Assembly (NCBI GenBank): GCA_903827735.1
Contig: CAIKJM010000052.1
Span: forward strand, 1 to 11,229
DNA length: 11,229 nucleotides
Source of the DNA: an uncultured Rhodanobacter sp.
GTDB lineage: Bacteria; Pseudomonadota; Gammaproteobacteria; Xanthomonadales; Rhodanobacteraceae
Direction: 5' to 3'
Under the pieces are notes generated by a model that was not told the DNA's origin, ran no database searches, and saw only the letters and a list, made by a program, of their open reading frames with translations. The translations under genes were made by a program, and so were the position numbers. Below, one piece after another: positions 1-6,305 of this stretch (position 1 is the stretch's first letter; each line of letters opens with the position of its first letter).

Positions 1-19
1 AGACAGGGCTCCGGCCGGA

Positions 20-874
20 TTACTCGCCCAGCGCCTCGCGCATGAATTCCGGCTGCGCCAGCGCGGCCTTGTGAATGTCGGCGTTGTAGTAGCGGGTGGG
101 GAAATTCTTGCTGATCGCGCCGCGCTCGCGGAAGCCCGAGAGATCGCCGCCCTTGCGCGCCATCGTGCAGCTCCACCAGCCGGTGGGATAGCACGGCTGC
201 GGAAACGGCAGCGTGCGCACGGCCGAAAAGCCGGAGGTGCGCATGGCCGAGCGCATCGACTTGATCAGGTCCAGATGCGCCAGCGGCGATTCGCTCTGCT
301 GAACCAAAATGCCGCCGTGGCGCAGCGCCTTGTAGCAGCTGGCGTAGAAAGCGGCGTTGAACAGGCCTTCGGCCGGCCCGACCGGATCGGTCGAATCGAC
401 GATGATCAGGTCCAGCGATTCCGGCTCGGCCTCGGCCATGTACTTGATGCCGTCGATAAACAGCAGCTGGGCGCGCGGATCGCCGTTGCTGTCGCACAGC
501 TCAGGGAAATACGTTTCGGCCAGCCGGGTCACGCGCTCGTCGATCTCGACCTGCACCGCCGACTCCACTTCCTCGTGCTTGAGCACCTCGCGCAGCGTGC
601 CGCAGTCGCCGCCGCCGATGATGACCACGCGTTTGGCCCGCGCGTGGGTAAACAGCGCCGGGTGAGTCATCATCTCGTGATAGAGAAAGTTGTCGCGTGT
701 GGTCAGCATCACGCAGCCGTCGATGACCATCAGGTTGCCCCAGTCGGTGGTCTTGTAGATTTCGATGGTCTGGAAAGGCGTCTTCTCGGCGTGCAGCTGC
801 TGCTCGGTGCGAAAACCGATGGAAGAGCCAGAAGCCTGGTGGGCTTCGGTGAACCAACTGGACTGCTGCGACAT
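20..874 (-). CDS. speE: Spermidine synthase (polyamine aminopropyltransferase)
   Basis: This 284-residue cytosolic enzyme transfers an aminopropyl group from decarboxylated S-adenosylmethionine to putrescine, giving spermidine and methylthioadenosine. An N-terminal beta domain (about 1-75) carries the YHE motif (65-67). A Rossmann methyltransferase-like domain follows with GGGDCG (87-92), an acidic VEIDE segment (109-113) that binds the nucleoside, DG (141-142), and DSTDPVGPA (160-168), whose D160 corresponds to the catalytic base. GWWS near 232-235 and the C-terminal tail complete the fold. The length is close to the E. coli enzyme (288). The start is preceded by AGGA nine bases upstream. 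A TACAAT box at 914-919 could be its -10 element. It is divergent from speA, so both polyamine genes flank one control region. A Cys replaces the usual Gly in GGGDGG, which I take to be a lineage trait. Identity is close to certain; substrate choice (putrescine versus longer diamines) is inferred. Confidence 0.96.
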   Translation of the reverse strand: MSQQSSWFTEAHQASGSSIGFRTEQQLHAEKTPFQTIEIYKTTDWGNLMVIDGCVMLTTRDNFLYHEMMTHPALFTHARAKRVVIIGGGDCGTLREVLKHEEVESAVQVEIDERVTRLAETYFPELCDSNGDPRAQLLFIDGIKYMAEAEPESLDLIIVDSTDPVGPAEGLFNAAFYASCYKALRHGGILVQQSESPLAHLDLIKSMRSAMRTSGFSAVRTLPFPQPCYPTGWWSCTMARKGGDLSGFRERGAISKNFPTRYYNADIHKAALAQPEFMREALGE

Positions 875-913
875 GGCGAGAGTTCCTGACGTGCAAGGGA
901 ATGGGGGCCACCC

Positions 914-919
914 ATTGTA
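914..919 (-). promoter_or_regulatory. Possible speE -10 box
   Basis: TACAAT reads on the minus strand, five of six with the sigma-70 -10 consensus. A start site about 7 bases downstream would leave a leader of roughly 33 nt before speE. A T-rich stretch (complement of the A8 at 937-944) sits at the -35 distance, but no good TTGACA is present. The call is therefore tentative. Confidence 0.35.
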
Positions 920-998
920 ACTGCTGCGGCGGCATCAAAAAAAAGCGCGCTGCCGCGGCGCGTCCAACTGCCATACGCATATCGTCACAGGTGGCCAT

Positions 999-1004
999 TA
1001 CAAT
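999..1004 (+). promoter_or_regulatory. Possible speA -10 box
   Basis: TACAAT lies on the plus strand about 230 bp before speA. The hexamer 17 bp upstream (CGCATA) is a poor -35. If used, transcription would begin near 1011, at the edge of the first copy of the repeat family described at 1009-1092. Confidence 0.25.
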
Positions 1005-1008
1005 ACCG

Positions 1009-1092
1009 GTTCGGTCGGCCGGCGCATCGCGTCGTGCGGCCGGCAAGTTCGACCGGCCCCGCGGCGTGCGAGGCTTCCGGCCGATCGAACTT
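1009..1092 (+). repeat. Three-segment repeat with alternative hairpins in the speA leader
   Basis: GTTCGGTCGGCC (1009-1020) and GTTCGACCGGCC (1047-1058) are near-direct repeats matching at 10 of 12 positions. GGCCGATCGAAC (1079-1090) is an inverted copy of both. The third segment can pair with the first over 12 bp including one G-U. It can equally pair with the second over 14 bp (1045-1058 with 1079-1092) with one C-A mismatch and a 20-nt loop. The two pairings exclude each other. As DNA the same layout could be a set of operator half-sites. Confidence 0.6.
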
Positions 1093-1222
1093 CGCGCCCG
1101 CTGACAGGTCGCCGTGAGGTCGCCCAGTTCACGGGCAACACCGTCAAGGCTCGCCGCTGCGACGCATTCGTAGGCCACGTGCGGTTGGCGCAGGGTCTGC
1201 GGCCGTCCAGATCTGGTTACTT

Positions 1223-1228
1223 GAGGAG
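1223..1228 (+). promoter_or_regulatory. speA ribosome-binding site
   Basis: GAGGAG lies 8 bases before the ATG at 1237. It fixes this start over internal ATG codons. Confidence 0.8.
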
Positions 1229-1236
1229 ATTCGCCG

Positions 1237-3141
1237 ATGGCGAAGCAGTGGAACACATCCGGTTGGAGCATCGACGCTGCCCGCGACACCTACGCGATGG
1301 CGCACTGGGGCGATGGCTACGTCGACGTAAACGGCGCTGGCGATATCGTTATTCGCCCGCGCGGCCCCACCGGTCCGGCGCTGTCCTTGCCCGGCATCGT
1401 GGCTCGTGCGCGTGAGGAGGGCCTGCGCCTGCCGCTGCTGGTGCGCTTCCCCGATATCCTCGCCGACCGTCTGGCCAAGTTGCAGGACGCTTTTGCCAAG
1501 GCGATTGGCGAATGGAATTATTCGGGCGGCTATACGGCCATCTATCCTATCAAGGTCAACCAACAGCGCGGTGTGGCCGGTGAGCTGGTGGCCGCGGGCA
1601 CGCATGGTTTCGGCCTGGAGGCCGGTTCCAAGCCCGAGTTGATGGCCGTGCTGGCGATGGCTCGACCCGGCTCCATCGAGATCTGCAATGGTTACAAGGA
1701 TCGCGAATACGTGCGCCTGGCGCTGATCGGGCTGAAGCTGGGTCTGCGCGTGCACATCGTGATCGAGAAGCTGTCCGAACTCGATCACGTGTTTGCCGAA
1801 GCCAGGGCGCTAGACGTCGAGCCGCTGCTTGGCGTGCGCGTGCGGCTGGCCTCCATTGGCGCGGGCAAGTGGCAGAACACCGGCGGCGACAAGGGCAAGT
1901 TTGGCCTGTCGCCCGACCAGGTGCTGACGCTGATCAAGCGGCTCGATGCCGCCGGACTCAAGCACACGCTGAAGCTGCAGCATTTTCACATGGGCTCGCA
2001 GATTTCGAACGTGCGCGACATCGCCAATGGCATGCGCGAGGCGACTCGCTACTTCGTCGAGCTGACCCGCATGGGCGTACCGCTGGAGATCGTCGACGTC
2101 GGCGGTGGCCTCGGCGTGGACTACGAGGGCACGCGTTCGCGCAGCCACAATTCGATCAACTATTCGATCGAGCAGTACGCGTCGACGATCGTGCAGTCGC
2201 TGGCCGAGGCGGTCGAAGCGGAAGGACTGAGCGCACCGCACATCCTCACCGAGGCGGGCCGCGCGATGACGGCGCATCATGCCGTGATGGTGGTCAATGT
2301 CACCGAGGTGGAAGAGGTGCCGACCGGCGCGATTCCACCGCCGGACGCGGCCGAGCCGGCGGTATTGCGTCGCCTGCGCGAAACGCACGAGGAGCTCGAC
2401 CAGCGTCCGCCGCTCGAACTGTTCCACGAGGCCCAGCATCACCTCGCCGAAGGCCAGACCTTGTACGCCCTGGGTCAGCTCGCGCTGACCGATCGCGCCA
2501 GGCTGGACGAGATGTATTACGCCATCGCCAATGCCGTGCGCACGCGGCTGCTGCCGGCCGAGCGCTCGCACCGGCAGGCGCTGGACGAGCTGGATGAAAA
2601 GCTGGTCGACAAGTATTTCGTCAATTTCTCGGTGTTCGAATCGGTGCCGGACATCTGGGCCATCGGGCAGATCTTCCCGATCGCGCCGATAGCCCGACTC
2701 GACGAACAGCCGACGCGCCGCGGCGTGATCGTCGACCTGACCTGCGATTCGGACGGCCGCATCGACCATTACGTCGATGCCGAAGGCGTCGATGTTAGCC
2801 TGCCGCTGCATGCGCTGAACGAGGGTGAGAGCTATCGGCTCGGCATTTTCATGGTGGGTGCGTATCAGGAAACGCTGGGGGATATCCACAACCTATTCGG
2901 CGATACCGATGCCGTCAACGTGCGCGTCGAGGGCGACAGCTACGTGTTCGCGCACAGGCGCAGCGGCGACACCACCGACCTGATGCTCGACTACGTGGGC
3001 TACGATCTGACCGCGCTGCGGCAGAGTTACCGCGATCGCATCGCTGCCGCTAGCGTCACCGGCACACTGGCCGACCAGCTTTACACCACGCTCGACGGCG
3101 GCCTTACGGCTTATACCTATCTGGCCGAAGAAGGGCGCTGA
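1237..3141 (+). CDS. speA: Biosynthetic arginine decarboxylase
   Basis: This PLP enzyme of fold type III converts arginine to agmatine and CO2, the first step of the agmatine route to putrescine. It has 634 residues against 658 in E. coli, the difference lying mainly in a short N-terminus. Visible motifs are: YPIKVNQQ (about 103-110), with PLP-binding K106; the FGLEAGSKPEL segment (125-135); HFHMGSQ (249-255); DVGGGLGVDY from 287, for the phosphate; EAGRAM from 339; and LTCDSDG with catalytic Cys503. The start follows GAGGAG with 8 bases spacing and gives the family N-terminus. A long structured leader precedes it. The dehydrogenase gene begins 50 bases downstream on the same strand, so they may be co-transcribed. 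Agmatine must be turned into putrescine by enzymes outside the window before divergent speE can act. Identification is firm. Confidence 0.97.
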   Translation: MAKQWNTSGWSIDAARDTYAMAHWGDGYVDVNGAGDIVIRPRGPTGPALSLPGIVARAREEGLRLPLLVRFPDILADRLAKLQDAFAKAIGEWNYSGGYTAIYPIKVNQQRGVAGELVAAGTHGFGLEAGSKPELMAVLAMARPGSIEICNGYKDREYVRLALIGLKLGLRVHIVIEKLSELDHVFAEARALDVEPLLGVRVRLASIGAGKWQNTGGDKGKFGLSPDQVLTLIKRLDAAGLKHTLKLQHFHMGSQISNVRDIANGMREATRYFVELTRMGVPLEIVDVGGGLGVDYEGTRSRSHNSINYSIEQYASTIVQSLAEAVEAEGLSAPHILTEAGRAMTAHHAVMVVNVTEVEEVPTGAIPPPDAAEPAVLRRLRETHEELDQRPPLELFHEAQHHLAEGQTLYALGQLALTDRARLDEMYYAIANAVRTRLLPAERSHRQALDELDEKLVDKYFVNFSVFESVPDIWAIGQIFPIAPIARLDEQPTRRGVIVDLTCDSDGRIDHYVDAEGVDVSLPLHALNEGESYRLGIFMVGAYQETLGDIHNLFGDTDAVNVRVEGDSYVFAHRRSGDTTDLMLDYVGYDLTALRQSYRDRIAAASVTGTLADQLYTTLDGGLTAYTYLAEEGR

Positions 3142-3190
3142 AGCTCTTCCGCCCGAGCATGGCTTCACGAGATCAATCGAGGAATCACTG

Positions 3191-3991
3191 ATGGCAGGTC
3201 TGGATGGCAAGGTCGCGTTGATCACCGGCGCCGCCAGCGGTATCGGCAAGGCCATCGCCGAGCTGTATGCCCAGCACGGCGCCAGTGTGGCGATTGCTGA
3301 TATCGATGAGCGCGCAGCCGACGCGGCGGCCGCTGCGATCAATGCCAGCGGCGGTCGGGCGATGGGTGTCGCGATGGACGTTAGTGACGAAGCCGCTGTC
3401 AACGCAGGCACCGATGCCGTGCTCAAAGCGTTTGGACGTCTGGACGTCCTGATATCGAACGCCGGTGTGCAGATCGTTAATCCGATCGACCAGTTCGAGT
3501 TTTCCGACTGGAAGAAGATGCTGGCCATTCATCTCGACGGCGCCTTTCTCACCACCAAGGCCGCGTTGCAGGCCATGTATCAGAAAGATGCCGAAGGTCG
3601 CAGCCGCGGCGGTATCGTGATCTACATGGGCTCGGCTCACTCGCACGAAGCGTCCAAGCTGAAGTCCGCTTACGTCACCGCCAAGCATGGCCTGCTCGGT
3701 CTGGCGCGAACGCTGGCCAAGGAGGGCGCGCCGCACGGCGTGCGTTCGCATGTCATCTGCCCTGGTTTTGTGCGCACGCCGTTGGTCGAGCGGCAGATTC
3801 CCGAGCAGTCCCGAGCGCTGGGCATCAGCGAAGACGCGGTCATCAAGGACGTGATGTTGAAGGACACGGTGGACGGCGAATTCACTACCGTTGAGGACAT
3901 CGCACAGACGGCGCTCTATTTGGCAACGTTTCCCTCCGCTGCGCTGACCGGACAGTCCATCGTGGTGACCCACGGCTGGCATATGCAATAA
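3191..3991 (+). CDS. D-3-hydroxybutyrate dehydrogenase, SDR family
   Basis: This classical short-chain dehydrogenase of 266 residues probably interconverts (R)-3-hydroxybutyrate and acetoacetate with NAD(H) in the cytosol. The cofactor motif TGAASGIG is at 12-19, NAG at 90-92, and the catalytic triad is S148, Y161 and K165. The residues known to bind substrate in the Pseudomonas fragi enzyme have counterparts here: Q94, H150, K158, Q202 and the terminal W263 in HGWHMQ. The run of residues around 190-232 (CPGFVRTPLV, then LKDTVDGEFTTVED) is typical of this family. Two differences stand out. The Asn of the N-S-Y-K tetrad is His114, and the active-site Trp187 of P. fragi corresponds to Phe193. 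About six extra residues lie before 140. GAGGA 8 bases before the ATG sets the start. The gene lies 49 bp after speA. Physiological substrate is inferred; a related 3-hydroxyacyl substrate is possible. Confidence 0.85.
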   Translation: MAGLDGKVALITGAASGIGKAIAELYAQHGASVAIADIDERAADAAAAAINASGGRAMGVAMDVSDEAAVNAGTDAVLKAFGRLDVLISNAGVQIVNPIDQFEFSDWKKMLAIHLDGAFLTTKAALQAMYQKDAEGRSRGGIVIYMGSAHSHEASKLKSAYVTAKHGLLGLARTLAKEGAPHGVRSHVICPGFVRTPLVERQIPEQSRALGISEDAVIKDVMLKDTVDGEFTTVEDIAQTALYLATFPSAALTGQSIVVTHGWHMQ

Positions 3992-4082
3992 CCGCTGCGT
4001 TCAACTCGGCGCACTTTTACGCGTTCGCTGCTGCTATACCGGCGGCGCCACGGCAAGAATCGATTACCCCTAAGGAATACAG

Positions 4083-4946
4083 ATGAGTATCAAGACAGGC
4101 TTCATTGGTTTGGGCGCGATGGGAGCGCCGATGGCGACCCATCTGCACGAGCGCGGCCTGCTGACGGCCGTAGCCAATCGCACCCACGCCAAGGCCGCAG
4201 CGCTGGCGGAAAAACTCGGCGTGAGCGCGCCGCAGACGCTGAGCGAGCTGGCGGAGCAGTGCGATGTGATTGCGCTGTGCGTCACGGCGGACGCCGACGT
4301 GCTTTCCACGGTCGAAGCACTGGCGCCGCATCTCAAGCCCGGCGCCATTGTGATCGACCATTCGACCGTGTCGCCGGATACGGCACGCCGCGCTGCGCTG
4401 CGGCTCGGCGAGGTGGGCGCGCACTTTCTCGATGCACCGGTGTCTGGCGGCGTGGAAGGTGCAAAGAACGGCAAGCTGTCAGTGATGGTCGGTGGTGATG
4501 CCGACGTGTTGGAGCGGGCGCGCGCCGTGCTGGAGGCTTATGCCTTGAAGGTCACCCATCTCGGCGCGGTTGGCGCGGGTCAGGCGACCAAGGCGGTGAA
4601 TCAGGTTCTGGTGGCTGGCATTGCGCAGGCCGTCTGTTCCGGGCTTGCCTTGGGTGAGGCGCTCGGCCTTGATCCGGAGCGCCTGATTCCCACCCTCGGT
4701 GCGGGTGCGGCCGGCAACTGGTTCCTGGAAAAGCGCGGTGCGACGATGCTGCGCGACGAATTCAGCGTGGGCTTCAAGCTGTCGCTGCTGCACAAGGACC
4801 TGGGTATCGTGCGCGGGATTGCCGAGCAGGTTGGTACCGACACGCGGGTCATCAAGCAGTCGCTGGCCGATTACGCGGAGCTGATGAGCCAGGGTTATGG
4901 CGATGACGATATCTCAGCCTTGATACGACTGAAGCGAAAAAGCTGA
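4083..4946 (+). CDS. NAD(P)-dependent beta-hydroxyacid dehydrogenase (HIBADH/GLYR family)
   Basis: This 287-residue protein belongs to the 3-hydroxyisobutyrate / 6-phosphogluconate dehydrogenase superfamily and would oxidise a 2-substituted 3-hydroxyacid or reduce the matching semialdehyde or glyoxylate. The Rossmann motif GLGAMGAPMA spans 9-18. NRT at 32-34, after the second strand, resembles NADP-preferring glyoxylate/succinic semialdehyde reductases. The substrate motif DAPVSGG is at 117-123, catalytic K170 lies in GQATKAVNQ (166-174), and KDLG is at 238-241. The length is normal for the family. AAGGAA a few bases before the ATG supports the start. It follows the 3-hydroxybutyrate dehydrogenase after 91 bp. 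Its TGA lies inside an inverted repeat at 4939-4968. The substrate cannot be read from the sequence, so I give no gene symbol. Confidence 0.88.
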   Translation: MSIKTGFIGLGAMGAPMATHLHERGLLTAVANRTHAKAAALAEKLGVSAPQTLSELAEQCDVIALCVTADADVLSTVEALAPHLKPGAIVIDHSTVSPDTARRAALRLGEVGAHFLDAPVSGGVEGAKNGKLSVMVGGDADVLERARAVLEAYALKVTHLGAVGAGQATKAVNQVLVAGIAQAVCSGLALGEALGLDPERLIPTLGAGAAGNWFLEKRGATMLRDEFSVGFKLSLLHKDLGIVRGIAEQVGTDTRVIKQSLADYAELMSQGYGDDDISALIRLKRKS

Positions 4947-4968
4947 GCAGTTCGCGCCGCCCAGCTTT
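4936..4968 (-). terminator. Possible terminator between convergent genes
   Basis: AAAGCTG (4939-4945) and CAGCTTT (4962-4968) form a perfect 7-bp inverted repeat with a 16-base loop. Read on the minus strand the second arm runs into TTTTT, so it could end the thioredoxin-like transcript. On the plus strand only three T follow. The dehydrogenase stop codon lies in the first arm. The stem is short and the loop large, so the call is tentative. Confidence 0.35.
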
Positions 4969-4993
4969 CCGTTGGCCCAGATCATCCGCGGCA

Positions 4994-5461
4994 TTACTTC
5001 GCCGCGGATTGCGACGTGGCGATCGCCTGTTTGAAGAAGCCGTAAACGCCGTCGTCATTCATGCGGCGGGCGTTGGACAGCTCGCCGGCCTTGGTCGAGT
5101 ACAGAACCTTGTCATCCGGCGACACGATCACTGCCGCCGGAATGCCGTTCTTGGTCGGCTCGCCGTAGCGCTTGGTGATATCAAGGTTGTGGTCGAAGTT
5201 GCCCACGTCGATCTTCACGACCTGAAACTGCTGATGGATCAGCGCCGCATTTTTTTCGGTATTCAGCGCCCGATTCAGCGAGCGGCAGTCCTCGCACCAG
5301 TTGGCGCCGAAGATCAGCAGCACCGGCGTGTGCTTGGCCTTGGCTTGAGCCAGCGCCTGGGCAATATCCGCATTGGCATCGGCCGTGGTGTTGTAGGGCA
5401 GCTCGGCAGCCGCGACATTGGCACCGACCAGCAGGGTAAGCAGCAACAGCAGACGTTTCAT
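4994..5461 (-). CDS. Exported thioredoxin-fold protein with WCEDC active site
   Basis: This 155-residue protein has a clear Sec signal: MKR, a hydrophobic run of about 15 residues, and a VAAA/E cleavage site near residue 19-20. There is no lipobox, so a soluble periplasmic protein is expected. The mature part is a thioredoxin-like domain with GANWCEDC (redox pair C56 and C59) and the cis-proline in NGIPAA (P108). It probably reduces or oxidises periplasmic disulfides; partner and direction are unknown. I chose the ATG at 5461. The open frame continues 38 codons upstream, but that part reads through the terminator at 5532-5577 and lacks a signal sequence. Ribosome-binding sequence is weak. The terminator upstream implies its own promoter, with an imperfect TATGCT on the minus strand at 5492-5497 as a candidate -10. 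A hairpin spans the stop codon. Confidence 0.85.
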   Translation of the reverse strand: MKRLLLLLTLLVGANVAAAELPYNTTADANADIAQALAQAKAKHTPVLLIFGANWCEDCRSLNRALNTEKNAALIHQQFQVVKIDVGNFDHNLDITKRYGEPTKNGIPAAVIVSPDDKVLYSTKAGELSNARRMNDDGVYGFFKQAIATSQSAAK

Positions 5462-5531
5462 AGGCGCGATCCGTAACGTGGACGAGCACCGAGCATAACC
5501 GTTTGCGCGCATTGTTTGCTTTTGGCCGTCC

Positions 5532-5577
5532 AAATAAAAAAGGTGTGGCTTATGCCGTTTGGGCATAAGCCACACCC
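5532..5577 (-). terminator. Strong intrinsic terminator of the argS-SPOR unit
   Basis: GGTGTGGCTTATGCC (5542-5556) and GGCATAAGCCACACC (5562-5576) form a perfect 15-bp stem with a 5-base loop. On the minus strand it is followed by TTTTTTATTT. It starts about 15 bases past the SPOR stop codon and separates that unit from the thioredoxin-like gene downstream. Confidence 0.93.
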
Positions 5578-5591
5578 TAGTTCAAAGCGGC

Positions 5592-6305
5592 TTATTTGCC
5601 TTCTTTCAAGGCAATGGCGTTGATGCCGGCGCTGGCCAGCCGCTGCTTGGTCGATTCCAGATCGGTCGCCGAGCGGAACGGCCCGAGGCGTACCCGGTGA
5701 TACGCCTGCCCGCCCACGTTGACGGATTGCACCGAAGCGACAAATCCCTGCATCGCCAGCTTTGCCTTCAGCGTTTCCGCATCCGACGGATTCGGAAACG
5801 CGCCGACCTGCAGCAGATAGCCGCTGCCCGCAGCAGGGCTGGCGGGCGCGACGGCGGGTGCGGCAGTAATGGTTTCGCTAACCGCTGCCGGCGCGTGGTT
5901 ATCGGCCGGTGCGGATGGCGCGGCGGCGGTCGGCGTGGCAGTCGGTGCCGGCTGCTCTGCTGCCTGCTTCTGCTGTTCGGCGCGCGCTTGCGCGCTGATC
6001 ACCGCGTCGGGAATGCGCACTTCCTTTTCCGACAGCACGGAATAGAAATCGAACTGCGGCTTCTTCGGCGCCGATTCGGCCGCCGGCGGCTGCGCCACGC
6101 CCGGATCGCTGCCGCTTTCGGCAGTGGCCTGCGGATTGGCTTGCGGGCCATCGGGCTTGTGCAGGCTGTCAAACAGCGAGCCGCGCATGACCACGGCCAT
6201 CATGATCGCGCCAACCAGAATGCCGATGACGGCATAACCCCAGCCGGGAAAACCGCCGCTGTTGTTACGCACGGCCTGCCGGCCTTTGCCCTTGCGTGGT
6301 GCCAT
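5592..6305 (-). CDS. SPOR domain-containing protein, FtsN-like
   Basis: This 237-residue inner-membrane protein has a basic cytosolic N-terminus (1-16), one membrane segment (about 22-40), a Pro/Ala/Gln-rich periplasmic linker, and a C-terminal SPOR domain (about 162-235). SPOR domains bind septal peptidoglycan stripped of stem peptides. The segment FDFYSVLSEKEV (85-96) matches the juxtamembrane FYxxL-type motif seen in FtsN-like proteins. In pseudomonads the FtsN gene directly follows argS, as here, so I infer a role in activating septal wall synthesis. Its ATG overlaps the argS stop (TAATG), suggesting translational coupling. The linker at 110-160 is low complexity, which is normal for such proteins. 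A strong terminator follows. It could be another SPOR protein rather than the true FtsN, so the symbol is left blank. Confidence 0.88.
   Translation of the reverse strand: MAPRKGKGRQAVRNNSGGFPGWGYAVIGILVGAIMMAVVMRGSLFDSLHKPDGPQANPQATAESGSDPGVAQPPAAESAPKKPQFDFYSVLSEKEVRIPDAVISAQARAEQQKQAAEQPAPTATPTAAAPSAPADNHAPAAVSETITAAPAVAPASPAAGSGYLLQVGAFPNPSDAETLKAKLAMQGFVASVQSVNVGGQAYHRVRLGPFRSATDLESTKQRLASAGINAIALKEGK

Larger units (their letters stand above)
875..1236. other. Divergent speE/speA intergenic control region
   Basis: This 362-bp gap holds no convincing gene; the 67-codon frame at 901-1104 has no ribosome site and looks like GC-rich chance. It contains a TACAAT box on the minus strand (914-919) next to an A8 tract (937-944), and a TACAAT box on the plus strand (999-1004). 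It also holds three related 12-14 base segments able to form alternative hairpins (1009-1092), a palindrome CCAGATCTGG (1207-1216), and the speA ribosome site. It is long enough for both promoters plus a leader RNA of up to about 225 nt. Confidence 0.7.

Noticed and set aside
71..889. 272-codon plus-strand frame opposite speE
   Set aside because: It is a shadow frame opposite a clear spermidine synthase.
901..1104. 67-codon plus-strand ORF in the speE-speA gap
   Set aside because: It has no ribosome site, is Arg/Ala-rich, and overlaps the structured repeats and both candidate promoters.
1810..2889. 359-codon minus-strand frame opposite speA
   Set aside because: It is a GC-rich shadow of speA with composition rich in Arg, His and Gln, no ribosome site and no recognisable motif.
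5462..5575. 38-codon N-terminal extension of the thioredoxin-like gene
   Set aside because: It reads through the intrinsic terminator and would bury the clear signal peptide starting at 5461.
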